Source: Kitasatospora albolonga (GTDB taxonomy: Bacteria > Actinomycetota > Actinomycetes > Streptomycetales > Streptomycetaceae). Taken from it: DNA of 64,000 nt. A program made the position numbers and the translations under genes. The DNA is taken from contig CP020563.1 in NCBI GenBank assembly GCA_002082585.1, positions 6,008,001 to 6,072,000 of the forward strand. Direction: 5' to 3'. Shown here one piece after another: positions 16,901-29,600 of the stretch (position 1 is its first letter; the number at the start of each line of letters is the position of its first letter). The notes beneath the pieces are model-generated. The model had not been told where the DNA came from. It worked only from the letters and a program-made list of their open reading frames with translations, and did no database searches.

Positions 16901-19900
16901 CCGCTGGTCCAGACGGTCGTCTCCTACCAGGAGCCGCTGCTGACCCCGCACCGCCGCGCCGGACTGGAGGTGGCGGAGGCCGAACTCCCCCGCTCCACAG
17001 CCCGGTTCGACCTGCTCTTCGAGTTCTGGGACCACGGGCAGAAGCTGGCCGCCGACATCGAGTACAGCACCGCGCTCTTCGACGCCGCGACCGTCGAGAG
17101 GCTCGCCGACCATCTGACCGCCCTGCTGCGCGCCGCCGTCGCCGCCCCCGCCACCCCGGCCGGCCGGCTGCTCCCGGCCGGTGCGGGCACGGCCGAGGAG
17201 CAGGCGGCCGCGCGCCGGTGGAACGACACCGCCGTGGACTACCCGCGCGACCGGTGTGTGCACGAGCTGTTCGAGGAGGTCGCCGCAGCCCGCCCGGACC
17301 AGGTGGCACTGGTCTTCCAGGACGACACGCTCACCTACGGCGCGCTCGACGCCCGTGCCAACCAACTGGCACACCGGCTCGCCGAGGAGGGCATCGGCCG
17401 GGGCTCGCTCGTCCCCGTCTGCGCGGAACGCGGCCCCGATCTGGTCACCGGGCTCCTCGCGGTCCTCAAGGCGGGCGGCGCCTACGCGCTCCTCGACATG
17501 GGGCTGCCCCGGGAGCGCCTGCATGCCATGCTCCAGGACCTGGACACCCCCGTCGCCCTCGTCCAGGACCATCTCGGCGAGACCCTGCGGCGGGCCTGGC
17601 CCGCCGACCGGCCGTGCACCCTGCTCCCGCTCGGCGCCGACGGGGCGACCGACCGGCAGCCGACCGGCAGTCCGGGGGCCGCCGCCACGGCCACCGACCC
17701 GGCGACCGTGATGTTCACCTCGGGCTCGACAGGCCGCCCCAAGGGAGTGGTCGCCCCCCACCGGGCGCTCGTGCGCACCTTCGTCGGCACCGAGTTCGTA
17801 CGCTTCGGACCCGACGAGGTGATCCTCCAGTCCGCCCCCGTCTCCTGGGACGCGTTCCTGCTGGAGCTGTTCGGGGCGCTGCTGCACGGGGCCCGCTGTG
17901 TGCTCCAGCCGGGGCCCGTACCGGAGCCCGAGGCCATCGCCGAGCTGGTCGAGCGGCACGCGGTCACCACCCTGTGGCTGTCCTCGAGCCTGTTCAACGT
18001 CATGGCCGAGGAGTACCCCGGCGTCTTCGACCGGCTGCGCCAGGTGATGACGGGCGGCGAGGCGGTCTCCGTCGAGCACGCCGCGCGCGTACTGCGGCGG
18101 GTCCCGGGGCTGTGCCTGGTCAACGGCTACGGGCCGGTGGAGAGCATGGTGTTCGCCACCAGCCACCGGGTGCGTCCGGCGGACCTGGAGCGGGCGTCCG
18201 TACCGATCGGGCGGCCGATCGCCAACACCCGCGTGTACGTCCTGGACACCGAAGGCCGTCCGGTGCCCGACGGCATACCGGGGGAGCTGTACATCGGCGG
18301 CGACGGCCTGGCGACCGGCTACCTCCACCAGCCCGGACTCACCGCCGAACGGTTCGCCCCCGCGGCCTTCGGCCCGGACGAACGGCTCTACCGGACCGGC
18401 GATCTGGCCCGTCGGCTGCCCACGGGGGAGCTGGAGTTCCTCGGCCGGGCGGACGACCAGGTCAAGATCCGAGGTTTCCGTATCGAGCCGGGAGAGATCG
18501 TCCGGGCGCTGCTGCGCCACCCCGGGATCGCCGATGCCGCCGTCACCGCCACGGCGGCCGGGACGGACCGCCGTCTGGTGGCCCACGTGGTGCCGAAGAC
18601 ACCGGGCACCGCCCCGGACGCCCCGGAACTGCGCCTGCTGCTCGGCGAGTCGCTGCCTTCGTACATGGTGCCCGCGGCCTTCGTGACGCTGGACGCGCTG
18701 CCGCTGACCGCCGCGGGAAAGCTGGACCGGGGGGCGCTGCCCGTACCGGCGGCCGACGCCGGCCGCCCGGCCCGGCCCTATGTGGCCCCGCGCGACGACC
18801 GCGAGCGGCTGCTCGCCGACCTCTGGTGCCGGCTGCTGGACGTGGAGCGCGTCGGCGTCGAGGACAACTTCTTCGAGCTCGGCGGCGACTCCATCCTGAC
18901 CATGCGGGTGGCGGCGCGGGCCCGGGCGGAGGGCTTCGCCCTGCGCTCCGGCGACGTGCTGCGCCACCAGACCGTCGCGGCGCTGGCGGCGGCGGGCAGC
19001 TGGGTGCGGGACACCGGGCGGGACGCGGAGCAGTCGGCCGTCGAGGGCGACGTACCGCTGTCCCCGATCCAGCGCTGGTTCTTCGGCACCGCGACCGGCC
19101 GGGTGGAGCACTTCGACCAGACCGTACGGGCCGAGCTCGACGCGGCGGTGGACGGGGACGCGCTGGAGACCGCGCTGCGGTCCCTGACCACGCACCACGA
19201 CGCACTGCGCCTGCGGTTCACGGAGGCGGACGGCCGCTTCGCCCACAACGCCCCCGAGGAACAGGGGAGCCTGCTGCGCCACGAGGATCTCTCCCGACTC
19301 CCCGCGGACCAGCAGAACGCGCGGATCGCGGAGGTGGCCACCGCTGAGGCCGCGTTCGACCTGGCCACCGGGCCGCTGCTGACGGGCGTGCTGTTCCGGC
19401 TCGGTGCCGCCCGCCGCCCGCACCTGGTCCTGGCCGCCCACCACCTGGTGGTCGACGGGGTCTCCTGGCGGATTCTGCTGGAGGACCTGGCCACCGCGTA
19501 CGGGCAGGCCGTGGCCGGGGAGCAGGTGGCCCTCGGCCACAAGACGACCTCCTTCCGCTCCTGGGCGACGGACCTCGCGGCGCGGACCCGCGCGGGAGCC
19601 TTCGAGGCCGAGCGCGGTCACTGGGAGGAACTTCTGGCCGGGGACGCGCCGGGGCTGCCGCGCGACTTCCAGGGCCGTAACACGGCCGGTTCGCTGCGCA
19701 CCCTCACCGTCCGCCTCGGCCGGGCGGAGAGCGAGGCCCTGCTGCGTGAGGTACCGGCGCTGTACCGGGCCGGGGCCGACGACGTCCTGCTGGCCGCGCT
19801 GGGTGCCGCGCTCGCCGACTGGACGGGCCGGGACCGCTTCCTGGTGGATCTGGAGGGGCACGGGCGCGAGGAGGAGCACACCGCCGCCGGACTGTCCCGC

Positions 19901-22900
19901 ACCGTCGGCTGGTTCACCAGCCTCTACCCCGTCGCCCTGCGGCCCGCCCCGCCCGCGCTGGGCTGGCCCACCGCGATCAAGTCCATGAAGGAGCAGCTAC
20001 GGGCCGTCCCCGGGGCCGGACTCGGCTACGGCGCGCTGCGCGAGGCCGCCGACCACCGCGCGGAGCGCCACCGTACGCCCGAGATCAGCTTCAACTACCT
20101 GGGCCGTACCGAGGCCCTGCCCGGTGGCGGTCTCTTCGCGCCCGGCGCCCACCCCGAGCTGTGGCTCCGCCAGGACCCGGAGCACGAGCGCCCGCATCTG
20201 ATCGATGTCATCGGCAGCGTCCGCGACGGATCGCTGGAACTGCTGTGGCAGTTCTCCGACCAGATCCACCGGGAGGAGACCGTACGGGCCCTCGCCGACC
20301 GGATGACCGGGGCAGTGCGAGCCATCGCGGCGCACCGGGACGAGCCGGGCGCCGGCGGCCGCACCCCCTCCGACTTTCCGCTGCTCGGCCTCGACCAGGC
20401 ATCCGTCGACCTGCTCGCGGGCGACGGGCGGACGGTCGAGGACCTGTACCCGCTCACTCCGATGCAGGCCGGGATGCTGTTCCACAGCCTCGAAGCGGGG
20501 CAGCGGGGTGCCTACGTCGCCCAGATATCCTTCCGGCTCGACGGGGTGGAGCGGACCGAACTGCTGGCCCGGGCCTGGCAGCTGGTGGTGGACCGGACGC
20601 CGGTGCTGCGTACCACCTTCGTGGAGGAGGGCGCGGGCGAGCCGGTGCAGCGGGTGCTGCGCCATATGACCGCGCCGCTGCGCGAGCTCGACTGGACCGG
20701 ACTGCCGGAGCAGGAGCGGAGCCGGGCGCTGCGGGACCTCTTCGCCACCGAACGCGAGCGGGGCTTCGACCTGGCCGCCGGGCCCCTGACCCGGCTCACG
20801 GCGGCCCGCACCGACGGCCGCACCCTCCGGCTGATGTGGACCTTCCACCACGCGCTGCTGGACGGCTGGAGCCTCTACCAGGTACTGGCCGACCTGTTCA
20901 CCACGTACGCCGCGCTGCTCGACCCGGCGGCAGGCTCCGACGCCCCGGGGACCCCCCGGCCGCCCTTCAGCGACTACGTACGGTGGCTGAGCGCCCAGGA
21001 CGACTCGGCGGCGCGGCGTCATTTCACCGAGGCGCTGGCCGGTCTGACCACACCCACCGCACTGCCCTACGACCGCAGGCCCGGGGCGGCCCACCAGCCG
21101 CGCTCCACCGCGCGGCTGCGGACCGAGCTCCCCGCCGAACTCTCGCGGCGGGTCTACGCCCTGGCCCGGACATGGCAGGTCACGGCCAACACCGTGGTCC
21201 AGGGTGCCTGGTCGCTGCTGCTGGCCCGGCTGTCGGGACAGCCGGACGTCTGCTTCGGCTCGACCGTGTCCGGCCGCCCCGCGGAACTGGACGGTGCGCA
21301 GGACATGATCGGTCTGTTCATCAACACCCTGCCGGTACGGGTGTCCACGGACGGCACCGGAAGGCTGGGCGGCTGGCTCCAGGAGATCCAGCGCTTGCAG
21401 TCCCGTTCCCGCGAGTTCGGGCACCTCTCCCTGCCGACGATCCAGTCCTGCGGCGAGATCGAGTCGCCCGCCCGGCTCTTCGACAGCGTGCTGGTCTTCG
21501 AGAACTACCCCGTCGACGAGGCGGCGCTCGCCGGTTCCGGACTCCGCATGGGCGAGCTGACCGGCGATGCCGAGACGACGAACTACCCGCTGGTGGTGGG
21601 CGTGTACCCGCAGGAGCGTATGGCGTTCTCCTTCGCCTACGACCCGGAGCTGTTCGACGAGGAGACGGTGGCCGGTCTCTCGCACCGGCTCGGCGTACTC
21701 CTCGAAGGGTTCGTGGACGCGGAGGAGGACACCGGGCCCGGTCAGGGCCAGGGCCCCCGCCTGGCCCGGCTGCCCTGGCTCAGCGCCGCGGAACGGCACG
21801 AACTCCTCGTCACCAGCAACGACACCGGGCGGGAGACGGACACCGCCACCGTGGTGCAGCGCATCGCCCGCCAGGCCCGGCGCACCCCCGAGGCCGTCGC
21901 CGTACGGGACGGCGGCCACCGTCTCCGCTACGCCGAACTGGCCGCCCGGTCCGATGCCCTGGCCGCCCGGCTGGTGGCCGCCGGGGTCGGGAGCGAGGAC
22001 GTGGTGGCGGTGGGCATGAGTCCGTCCGCCGACCTCCTGGTCGCGCTGCTCGCCGTATGGAAGGCCGGGGCCGCCTACACCCCGCTCGATCTGGCGCACC
22101 CCGCGCACCGGCTCGCCACCCTGCTCACCGAGTCCGGTGCGGTCCTCGCCCTGGCAGACCCCGGCAGCGCGGAGCTGCTGCGCCCCCTGGTTCCGGCCGG
22201 CTGCCGCCTCGAGGTGCTGGAGCAGGGGACCGGCGCGGCCGGTGAGCGGCCGGCCGACGGCCCGACGGTGCTCCCGGAACCCGGGCAGGCCGCCTATGTG
22301 CTCTACACCTCGGGTTCCACCGGACTGCCCAAGGGCGTCGTCATCGAGCACGGGGCCCTCGCGCACTACGTGGACCACTCCGCCGAGAGCTACACCGGGC
22401 TGCGGGGGGCGTCGCTGCTGCACTCCTCGCTCGCCTTCGACCTCACGGTGACCGCGCTGTGGACGCCGCTGACCCTGGGCGGGGAGGTCGTCGTGGCAGG
22501 TCTGGAGCACGAGGAGCTGGAACGGCTGGCCGCCACCGGAGACCTGCCGACCTTCGTCAAGGCGACCCCGGCCCACCTCGCCCTCCTCGACCAGCTCCCG
22601 GACGCGTCCGACGGCTCCGCCGACCTGGTGGTGGGCGGTGAACAGCTGCCGAGCGAGGCGCTGGACGGCTGGCGCGCCCGGCACCCGGGCAGCGCGGTGA
22701 TCAACGAGTACGGGCCCACCGAGGCCACCGTCGGCTGTGTGATCCACCGGGTCGAACCGGGCGAGCCGCTGCGGCCCGGCCCCGTGCCCATCGGGTTCCC
22801 CATCCGCAACACCCAGGTCTACGTGCTGGACGAACTGCTCCAGCCGGTGCCCGTCGGCGCCGCGGGCGAGCTGTACCTCGGCGGCAGGGGGCTCGCCCGT

Positions 22901-23647
22901 GGCTACCGGCGCAGCCCCGGCAGGACCGCCGAGCGCTTCGTCGCCAGCCCCTTCGGAGCTCCGGGCAGCAGGCTGTACCGCACCGGAGACCTGGTCCGCC
23001 GCCGCACCGACGGCGCACTCGAATACATCGGCCGCACCGACGACCAGGTCAAGGTGCGTGGCTTCCGGGTCGAACTCGGCGACGTGGAGAGCGCGGTGAT
23101 ACGGCACCCGGACCTCACCGCCGCCGCGGTGGTGCTGGTCGGGGGGAGCCTGGTGGCGCACGTCGTGCCCGTCGACGGGGCGGCCCCCGAGGAGGCCCAG
23201 ATCCGCACCTTCCTGTCCGGGCTGCTGCCCGAGCACATGGTGCCCGCGCGCGTGGTGCGCACGGCCGCGCTGCCGCTCACCCCCAACGGGAAGGTCGACC
23301 GCAAGGCGCTGCGGGAGGTACCGGCCCCAGCGCCCGGCACCTCCGGGTACGTGGCGCCCCGCACCCCCACCGAGCAGGCGCTCGCCGGGATCTGGAGCGA
23401 GGTGCTGGGCGTGGAGAAGGTCGGCGCCACCGACGACTTCGTGACGCTCGGCGGCGATTCGATCCGCAGCCTCGCGGTGATGGCACAGGTCCGTACGGCC
23501 TTCCGCGTGCGGCTCACCCCGCGTGAGGCGCTGGGCGCCGGGACCATCGCCGATCTGGCCGCGGTGGTGGAGGAGAAGGTTCTGCGCGATCTGATGCGGC
23601 AGGCGGCGGAGAGCGGATACGGCGGGAACGAGGCACGAGGAGCATGA
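13940..23647 (+). CDS. NRPS 1: modules 1-3, A-T / C-A-T-E / C-A-T
   Basis: Non-ribosomal peptide synthetase of 3235 aa. Approximate domains: A1 40-540, T1 at LGGDSL 572; C2 from 637 (HHIVTDG 777), A2 1095-1600, T2 1650, E2 from 1706 (HHLVVDG 1833, EGHGRE 1971); C3 from 2169 (HHALLDG 2302), A3 2628-3120, T3 3170. There is no C domain before A1, so module 1 is the starter. C2 starts like LCL domains and C3 like DCL domains, matching the E domain between them. Specificity residues by hand alignment to GrsA: A1 DAFTVAGVCK (Phe-like), A2 DALWMGGVFK (Val/aliphatic-like, uncertain), A3 DLTKVGEVGK (Asn, a good match). It overlaps NRPS 2 by ATGA. Confidence 0.95.
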   Translation: MSHEAASSTERHQRGTAEGPEKQMAGDTLARIADTLPRLLRRQVARDPEAPALVCGAETLSYAELDLRTNRLAHLLIDRGTGPGDLVALHLQRGTDFVLSALAAVKAGAAFLPVDPAYPAERVAYVLGDARPQTVVTADAAPRGTPDPATVLTVGPDGVTALAADRPGEDPVAAGRVPAGQPGDAAYVIYTSGSSGRPKGVVVPHNGLAFLAEQHVSRLGAGPGSRVLQFASPSFDASVFELSMALLTGGTLVLAAQDRLEVGPAFAKLLTEERITHVTLPPAVLATLPDKAVPPGVTLVTAGEACSARVAARWATDRLMVNGYGPTETTVCATMSAPLPGDGTTPDIGGAVVGTRVHVLDDRLRPVSDGVPGELYVAGESLAIGYLHRPALTAERFVADPFGPPGSRLYRTGDMVERSGDGTLRYRGRSDDQVKIRGFRVELGEVEAAALTHPDVAEAAAGARDDDRGHRRLVVYVRAEAGRPAPDRAALAAHLGATLPGFMLPSAVVPVSRFPLGPTGKVDRGRLPAPDWRAAAGAHVPAADRTEETVAALWAEVLGTDVPGMDDDFLDLGGDSLLAVRVLARLRAELGVRLSPRDLFTATTPRGLADLARNARDTGAAAGPGPAPVADDHDAAPMSFAQEGLWFLHDTAPEQVGYGAAVGIELRGALDEPALRSALRELTARHPVLRTTFRAREDLDGRHPHGAQGTQLVHPPTDPVLAVADLRDLPADRAAQERERLVAEETARSFDLVEGPLLRTLLLRLPGDHHLLVLNQHHIVTDGWSARLLTGELLGLYESAAAGEEFTRPDPAPAPYQRYARIQREHARTGAWDEDLAYWRRALAELPTLDLPTDRPRSAAVRPGGALHRFTLPADVVTGLRALSRERRATLFTTLLAGVHTVLAQHSGQDDFALGTAASGRGDGDWERTPGFFVNLVPLRNRLDARRPFADFLDAVRDTTLEALEHAAVPFDRLVDALHVRREPGRMPLVQTVVSYQEPLLTPHRRAGLEVAEAELPRSTARFDLLFEFWDHGQKLAADIEYSTALFDAATVERLADHLTALLRAAVAAPATPAGRLLPAGAGTAEEQAAARRWNDTAVDYPRDRCVHELFEEVAAARPDQVALVFQDDTLTYGALDARANQLAHRLAEEGIGRGSLVPVCAERGPDLVTGLLAVLKAGGAYALLDMGLPRERLHAMLQDLDTPVALVQDHLGETLRRAWPADRPCTLLPLGADGATDRQPTGSPGAAATATDPATVMFTSGSTGRPKGVVAPHRALVRTFVGTEFVRFGPDEVILQSAPVSWDAFLLELFGALLHGARCVLQPGPVPEPEAIAELVERHAVTTLWLSSSLFNVMAEEYPGVFDRLRQVMTGGEAVSVEHAARVLRRVPGLCLVNGYGPVESMVFATSHRVRPADLERASVPIGRPIANTRVYVLDTEGRPVPDGIPGELYIGGDGLATGYLHQPGLTAERFAPAAFGPDERLYRTGDLARRLPTGELEFLGRADDQVKIRGFRIEPGEIVRALLRHPGIADAAVTATAAGTDRRLVAHVVPKTPGTAPDAPELRLLLGESLPSYMVPAAFVTLDALPLTAAGKLDRGALPVPAADAGRPARPYVAPRDDRERLLADLWCRLLDVERVGVEDNFFELGGDSILTMRVAARARAEGFALRSGDVLRHQTVAALAAAGSWVRDTGRDAEQSAVEGDVPLSPIQRWFFGTATGRVEHFDQTVRAELDAAVDGDALETALRSLTTHHDALRLRFTEADGRFAHNAPEEQGSLLRHEDLSRLPADQQNARIAEVATAEAAFDLATGPLLTGVLFRLGAARRPHLVLAAHHLVVDGVSWRILLEDLATAYGQAVAGEQVALGHKTTSFRSWATDLAARTRAGAFEAERGHWEELLAGDAPGLPRDFQGRNTAGSLRTLTVRLGRAESEALLREVPALYRAGADDVLLAALGAALADWTGRDRFLVDLEGHGREEEHTAAGLSRTVGWFTSLYPVALRPAPPALGWPTAIKSMKEQLRAVPGAGLGYGALREAADHRAERHRTPEISFNYLGRTEALPGGGLFAPGAHPELWLRQDPEHERPHLIDVIGSVRDGSLELLWQFSDQIHREETVRALADRMTGAVRAIAAHRDEPGAGGRTPSDFPLLGLDQASVDLLAGDGRTVEDLYPLTPMQAGMLFHSLEAGQRGAYVAQISFRLDGVERTELLARAWQLVVDRTPVLRTTFVEEGAGEPVQRVLRHMTAPLRELDWTGLPEQERSRALRDLFATERERGFDLAAGPLTRLTAARTDGRTLRLMWTFHHALLDGWSLYQVLADLFTTYAALLDPAAGSDAPGTPRPPFSDYVRWLSAQDDSAARRHFTEALAGLTTPTALPYDRRPGAAHQPRSTARLRTELPAELSRRVYALARTWQVTANTVVQGAWSLLLARLSGQPDVCFGSTVSGRPAELDGAQDMIGLFINTLPVRVSTDGTGRLGGWLQEIQRLQSRSREFGHLSLPTIQSCGEIESPARLFDSVLVFENYPVDEAALAGSGLRMGELTGDAETTNYPLVVGVYPQERMAFSFAYDPELFDEETVAGLSHRLGVLLEGFVDAEEDTGPGQGQGPRLARLPWLSAAERHELLVTSNDTGRETDTATVVQRIARQARRTPEAVAVRDGGHRLRYAELAARSDALAARLVAAGVGSEDVVAVGMSPSADLLVALLAVWKAGAAYTPLDLAHPAHRLATLLTESGAVLALADPGSAELLRPLVPAGCRLEVLEQGTGAAGERPADGPTVLPEPGQAAYVLYTSGSTGLPKGVVIEHGALAHYVDHSAESYTGLRGASLLHSSLAFDLTVTALWTPLTLGGEVVVAGLEHEELERLAATGDLPTFVKATPAHLALLDQLPDASDGSADLVVGGEQLPSEALDGWRARHPGSAVINEYGPTEATVGCVIHRVEPGEPLRPGPVPIGFPIRNTQVYVLDELLQPVPVGAAGELYLGGRGLARGYRRSPGRTAERFVASPFGAPGSRLYRTGDLVRRRTDGALEYIGRTDDQVKVRGFRVELGDVESAVIRHPDLTAAAVVLVGGSLVAHVVPVDGAAPEEAQIRTFLSGLLPEHMVPARVVRTAALPLTPNGKVDRKALREVPAPAPGTSGYVAPRTPTEQALAGIWSEVLGVEKVGATDDFVTLGGDSIRSLAVMAQVRTAFRVRLTPREALGAGTIADLAAVVEEKVLRDLMRQAAESGYGGNEARGA

Positions 23648-26600
23648 GCATGGACAACGACGTATCCCTCAGCGGCGGCATGGACGCCCTCCCGGCGCAT
23701 CTGCGGGAGGAGCTGCTGCGCCGGCTGGCAGGCGGTGCCGGTGCCGGGGACCGGTCCGAGGCGGTCGGCACCGGGCCGCGCCCGGCCCGGCTGCCGCTCT
23801 CCCCGGGCCAGCAGCGCCTGTTCTTCCTGAACGGTCTGAACCCCGACGGCAGCGAGTACACCAGCGCCTTCGGGCTGCGCCTGTCCGGTGAGCCGGACAC
23901 CGAGGCCCTGGCGCGCGCCGTGGACCTGCTCGTGGCGCGCCACGAGGTGCTGCGGACCACGTACGCCGCCGATGACGACGGGCTGCGGCAGGTGGTGCAC
24001 GAACCGGTGCCGGGGGTCCTCACCCTGACCGGTGATCTCCCGGCCGCCGGGATGGACAGCGCGATACGCGCGGAACTCGCCCGGCCGTTCGACCTCACCC
24101 GGGGACCGCTGCTGCGCGCCACCCTTCTCAGCGCGTCCGCCCTGGACCATGTCCTGCTGCTCACCGCGCACCACAGCGTCATGGACGGCTGGTCCTCCGC
24201 AGTCCTCTTCGACGAACTCAGCACCGCCTACACGGCGTTGACGGAGGGGCGCGATCCCGGACTGCCCCCGGTCGAGGTGCAGTACGCCGACTTCGCCCAC
24301 CGGCAGCGCGAACGGCTGACCGGGAAGGAGCTGGAGCCGGGCTTCGCCTACTGGAGGAAGCGGCTGGCCGGTGTCCAGCCGCTGGACCTGCCCACGGACC
24401 GGCCGCGCCCCGCGGTGCGCGGCACGGCGGGAGCCGTCCACCGGTTCCCCGTACCGAAGGAACTGACCGACCGGCTCGGACAGCTGGCACAGGAGCAGGG
24501 CACCACCCTGTTCACCGTGCTGATGGCGTCCTTCCAGCTGCTGGCCGCCCGCGTCTCGGGTCAGCGGGACATCACGGTGGGCACCGTGACCTCGGGCCGG
24601 GGTCTGCCCGAGGTCGAGCGCGCGGTCGGCTTCTACGTCAACACGCTCGTGCTGCGCACCGAGGTGGACGAGAGCGAACCGTTCACCGCGCTCCTGGCCC
24701 AGGTGCGCGAACACGTCCTGGACGGCTTCGAGCACGACGAGGTGCCCTTCGAGCAACTGGTCGAGGTGCTGGAACCGGTCCGTGATCCCAGCCGCACCCC
24801 GCTGTTCCAGGCCATGCTGGTGCTGCAGAACACCCTGGGCGACCCTCCCCGGCTGCCCGGCCTCACCGTGGAGACCCTGGAACTCCCGCTCCGGGAGACC
24901 GGCCTGGACCTGAGTCTGGAGTTCCGGGAGGTGGCCGACGGGCTGGACGCGGGCATCGCCTACAGCACCGAGCTCTTCGACGAGGCGAGTGTCCGGGCGC
25001 TGGCGGACCAGCTCGTGAACGTGTTCGACACCGTCACCGCGAGCCCCGCCGCGCCGCTCCGCAGCCTGCCGCTCCGGCCCCCGGGCATGCCCGCCGGGCC
25101 GCGTGCCGAAAAGGACCCCGACCGCACCGGGGAGGAGGGCCCGCGGACCGTCGTCGAGGCATTCGAGGCACAGGCGGCCCGCACCCCGGACGCCGTCGCC
25201 GTGGTGCACGGGGACACCGAACTCACCTTCGCCGAGCTGGACCGCCGGGCCGGTCTGCTCGCCCACCGGCTGACCGGGCTGGGCATCGGGCCCGAGCGCA
25301 CCGTGGCGCTGGTACTGGACCGCGACGCGGACTTCGTCGTCGCGCTCTGGGCCGTCCTCAAGGCCGGCGGGGTCTATGTGCCGCTGAACACCGAGGAACC
25401 CGCCGAGCGGATCTCCGAGACGCTGCGCGAGGTGGCCCCCGCGCTGGTGCTCACCACCGGCGACCCCGGCAGGGCGGTCCCCGACGCGCTGCCGCGCCTG
25501 ACCCTCGACCCGCCCGGCACCCCCGTGGGCCGGGGCACACCCGGGCCCGCGCCCCGGGTGTCCCCCGAGGACGCGGCGTACGTCATCCACACCTCCGGCT
25601 CCACGGGGCGCCCCAAGGGCGTCCTGGTCGAACACCGCAGCCTGGCCAACCTGTTCGCCCGGCACCGCGCCGAACTGTACGGGCCCGCCGAGCGGCTGCT
25701 CGGCCGCAAGCTGAGGGTGGCGCTCACCACGGTCCCCACCTTCGACGCCTCCTGGGACTCGCTGCTCGCCGTCGCCGACGGGCACACCCTGCACCTGATC
25801 CCCGCCGCTGTCCGGCTCGACGCCGATGACCTGGTGGCCTACAGCCGTGAGCGGCGTATCGACTTCTTCGAGCTCACCCCGTCCCTCGCCAGACCGTTGC
25901 TGGCGGCGGGGCTGCTGGCCCCGGACGGGCACCGGCCCGGCACCCTGGCACTCGGCGGCGAACCCGTCGGCGAAGAGCTCTGGCGCGAACTGGCCACCAC
26001 CCCCGGCCTGACCGCGTACAACTTCTACGGACCCGCGGAGTGCACCGTCGACACCGTCACCGCCCGGCTCGACGATCCCTCGCGCCCCCTGCTCGGCCGA
26101 CCCGTCCGCCACACCCGCGCCCATGTGCTCGACCCCTATCTGCGCCCCGTCCCCGACGGCGTACGAGGTGAGCTGTACCTGGCGGGGCTGCCGGTGGCAC
26201 GCGGCTATCTGCACCGGCCCGGACTCACCGCCGAACGGTTCGTCGCCGACCCGTTCGGCGCTCCGGGCGACCGGATGTACCGCACCGGTGATCTGGTCCG
26301 GCGCACCGGGGACGGGCAGCTGGAGTACCTGGGCCGCGGCGACGACCAGGTCAAGATCAACGGTGTCCGGATCGAACCGGGCGAGGTCGAGGCGGCCCTC
26401 GGCAGCCACCCGGAGGTGGCGGACTGCGCCGTGGCGGTCCGCGAGAACGGATCGGGCGGGTACCGTCTCGTCGCCTTCGTGGTCCTCACCGAAGGAGCCA
26501 CCGTCCATGCGGCACGGCTCCGTGAGCATCTGACCGGGCTGCTGCCCGCCCCCATGATCCCCACCGGGTTCCGGTCCGTGGACGCGCTGCCGCGCACCCC

Positions 26601-29600
26601 CGGCGGTAAAATCGACCGGCGCGCTCTCCCGGCCTCCGCCGACGAGGAGCCTCCGGCCGGCCATGTCCCGCCCAGCACCCCGGTGGAGCGCACGCTGGCC
26701 GGGATCTGGTCCGAGCTGCTGGGCGTGGACCGCGTCGGTACCGAGGACAACTTCTTCGCCCTCGGCGGCGACTCGATCCTCAGCATCCAGGCCGTCTCCC
26801 GCGCCCGGGCGGCCGGGCTGCGCCTGAGATCCAAGGACATCCTGGTCAAGCAGACCATCGCCAGGATCGCCCTCGGCCTCACCCCGGAGCAGGCCGGGAA
26901 CGCGGGCGTCACGGCCTGGCGGGGAGGCCCGGCTCCGCTCGGCCCGATCCAGCTCGGTCTGCTGGCCGGCCGCGACGAGATCCCCCGCTACTCCATGTCG
27001 CTGCTGCTGGAGCTGGCCGGGGGCACGGACACCGGAGCACTGCGGGAGGCGGTCGCGGCGCTGGTCGCCCACCACCCCGCACTGCGCACCCGCTTCTCCC
27101 GGCGGGACGGCGACTGGGTCCAGGAGCCGGTGGAGCGGGAGGCCGCCGAAATCTTCAGCCACCACGACCTGTCCGCCCTCGGACCGGACGCGTACGAGTC
27201 CGCGGTGCGGAAGGCCGCCGCTGCCGCCCGGGCCGAACTCGAACCGTACACCGGGCCCCTGCTGCGGGCGGTCCTGGTCACCGGCGGCCCGGGCCTGCCG
27301 TCCCGGCTGCTGCTGACGGCCCACCACCTGGTGGTGGACGGCGTCTCCTGGCGCATCCTGCTGGACGACCTCACACAGGCGTACGAACAGCGCGCGGCGG
27401 GCCGGCCGATCGCCCTGGACCCGGCCACCACTCCGTTCGCCGAGTGGGCGAGCCGGCTCGCCGACCATGTGCGGGGCGGCGCCCTGGACGGTGAACTCCC
27501 TCACTGGACCGCGGTCACCGAGGGGGAACCCTGCCGCATCCCCCTCGACCACGACGGCGACAACACCGCCGGGTCCGTCGAGCGGGTGGACTTCTCGCTC
27601 ACCCGCGAGGAGTCCGAGGCCCTGCTGCGCCAGGTGCCCGCCGCCTATCTGACCCGGATCGACGATCTGCTGCTGACCGCACTGGGCGACGTCCTCGCCC
27701 GGTGGACCGGCCGGAACCGGGTCGTCATAGGACTGGAGGGGCACGGCCGCGAGGAGATCCTCGACGGGGTGGACCTCTCCCGCACCGTCGGCTGGTTCAC
27801 CGCCGCCCACCCCGTGGCGCTCGACCTGCCGGACACGGGGGACTGGGGCGACCGGCTGAAGGCCGTCAAGGAACAGCTGCGCGCCGTACCCGGCCGAGGA
27901 GTGGGGTACGGCGCACTCGCCGCGCTCACCCGGCCGAGCACCCTGCCGGAGCCGTGGAAGCCGCCGGTCGGCTTCAACTACCACGGGCAGCTGGACAACA
28001 CCTTCACACGCGGCTCGCTCTACCTCGCCCACCTGGGCGATCCGGGCCGGCAGCTCGACGACAGCCATCCGCGGGAGCACGCGATCGACGTGGTGGGAGC
28101 CGTCCAGGACGGCGTACTCACCCTGTCCTGGCACTACTCCCGGGCGCTGCACGACCGGGAGACCGTGGAGCGCCTCGGGCAGGGCATGATGAGCGCCCTG
28201 CGGGAGATCGTCGGACACTGCGCCGCACCGTCGGCGGGAGGGCGCACCCCTTCCGACTACCCGCTGGTCCGGCTGGACCAGCCCGCCGTGGACCGCCTGG
28301 CGGGCAACGGCCGGGGCGTCGCCGACGTCCTGCCGCTGACACCCCTCCAGAGCGGCATGCTCTTCCACACCCTCGTGGACGCCGACAGCACCGCCTATGT
28401 GGACCAGCTGGCCCTGCGACTGGACGGCGTACGCGAACCGGACGCGCTGGCCGCCGCCTGGCGCGAAGTCTTCGGGCGCACCGCGACGCTGCGGTCCACC
28501 GTCCACTGGGAAGGGCTGCCCGACCCCGTACAGCTGATCCGGAACGACCTGGAGCTGCCCGTCACACTGCTGGACCGGCGCGGGCTGACCGCTGAGCAGC
28601 ACGAGGCGGAACTCGACGAGCTGCTGGCGGCGGACCGCGCGCTCGGCATCGATCTGCGAGAGGGCCCGCTCACCCGGGTGACCTTGCTCCGCACCGCGGA
28701 CGACGCCGTGTATCTGCTGTGGACCTTCAGCCATCTGCTGCTGGACGGCTGGAGCACCGTACGGGTCTTCGACGACGTCCTGGAGTGCTACGCGGCGGCC
28801 ACCGCGGGCCGCACACCTGTGCTGCCGAGCCGACTGCCGTTCCGCGACTATGTGGAGTGGCTCTCGGGCCAGGAACACACGGCCGCGCTCACCCACTGGC
28901 GGGAACTCCTGGGCGGATTCACCGCGCCCAACTCCCTCCCGGTGGACCGGCAGCCCGCGGAGTCGCACCGGTCGCGGGCCACCGGATCGCGGCACTTCGC
29001 GCTCGCCCCGGAGACCGGGCGACGGCTCGCCGACTGGTGCCGGGAGAACCGCGTCACCCTCAGCACCCTGGTGCAGGGCGCCTGGGCGGTCCTGCTGTCC
29101 CGGCACAGTGGCGATGACGACGTGGTCTTCGGCGTCGCCGTCTCCGGCCGCACCCCCGAGGTGCCGGGCATCGAGAGCAGCATCGGCATGTTCGTCAACA
29201 CCGTCCCGGTGCGGGCACAACTGACCGATACCGACAAGCAGTTCGCCGTCTGGCTGCGCGAACTCCAGGCGGTCCGGGCCGAGACCGCCGCGCACGACCA
29301 TCTCGCGCTGAACGACATCCAGCGCTGCGCGGACCTGGCCCCGGGCGACCGGCTCTTCGACAGCATGGTCGTCTTCGAGAACTACCCCATCGACAACAGC
29401 GCCGCCGGCCGCGACGGGGTGGGGGTGAGCGTGCTGCGCGCGACCGATGTCAGCACCCTGCCGCTCACCCTGAGCAGTCACTACGACACCACACTGCGCT
29501 GCGAACTCCTCTACGACCCGCAGCTGTTCGACGCCGCCACCGTCGGCCGTCTCGCCGCGCGGCTGACCGCGCTCCTCGACGGCGTGGCGGACGACCCCGG

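Noticed and set aside
13913..19879. 1988-codon open frame antisense to NRPS 1 (and similar ones at 19997-23236)
   Set aside because: These arise from high-GC codon bias on the coding strand. The translation is a Gly/Arg/Gln/Pro-rich low-complexity string with no domain, and the sense strand carries complete NRPS motifs.
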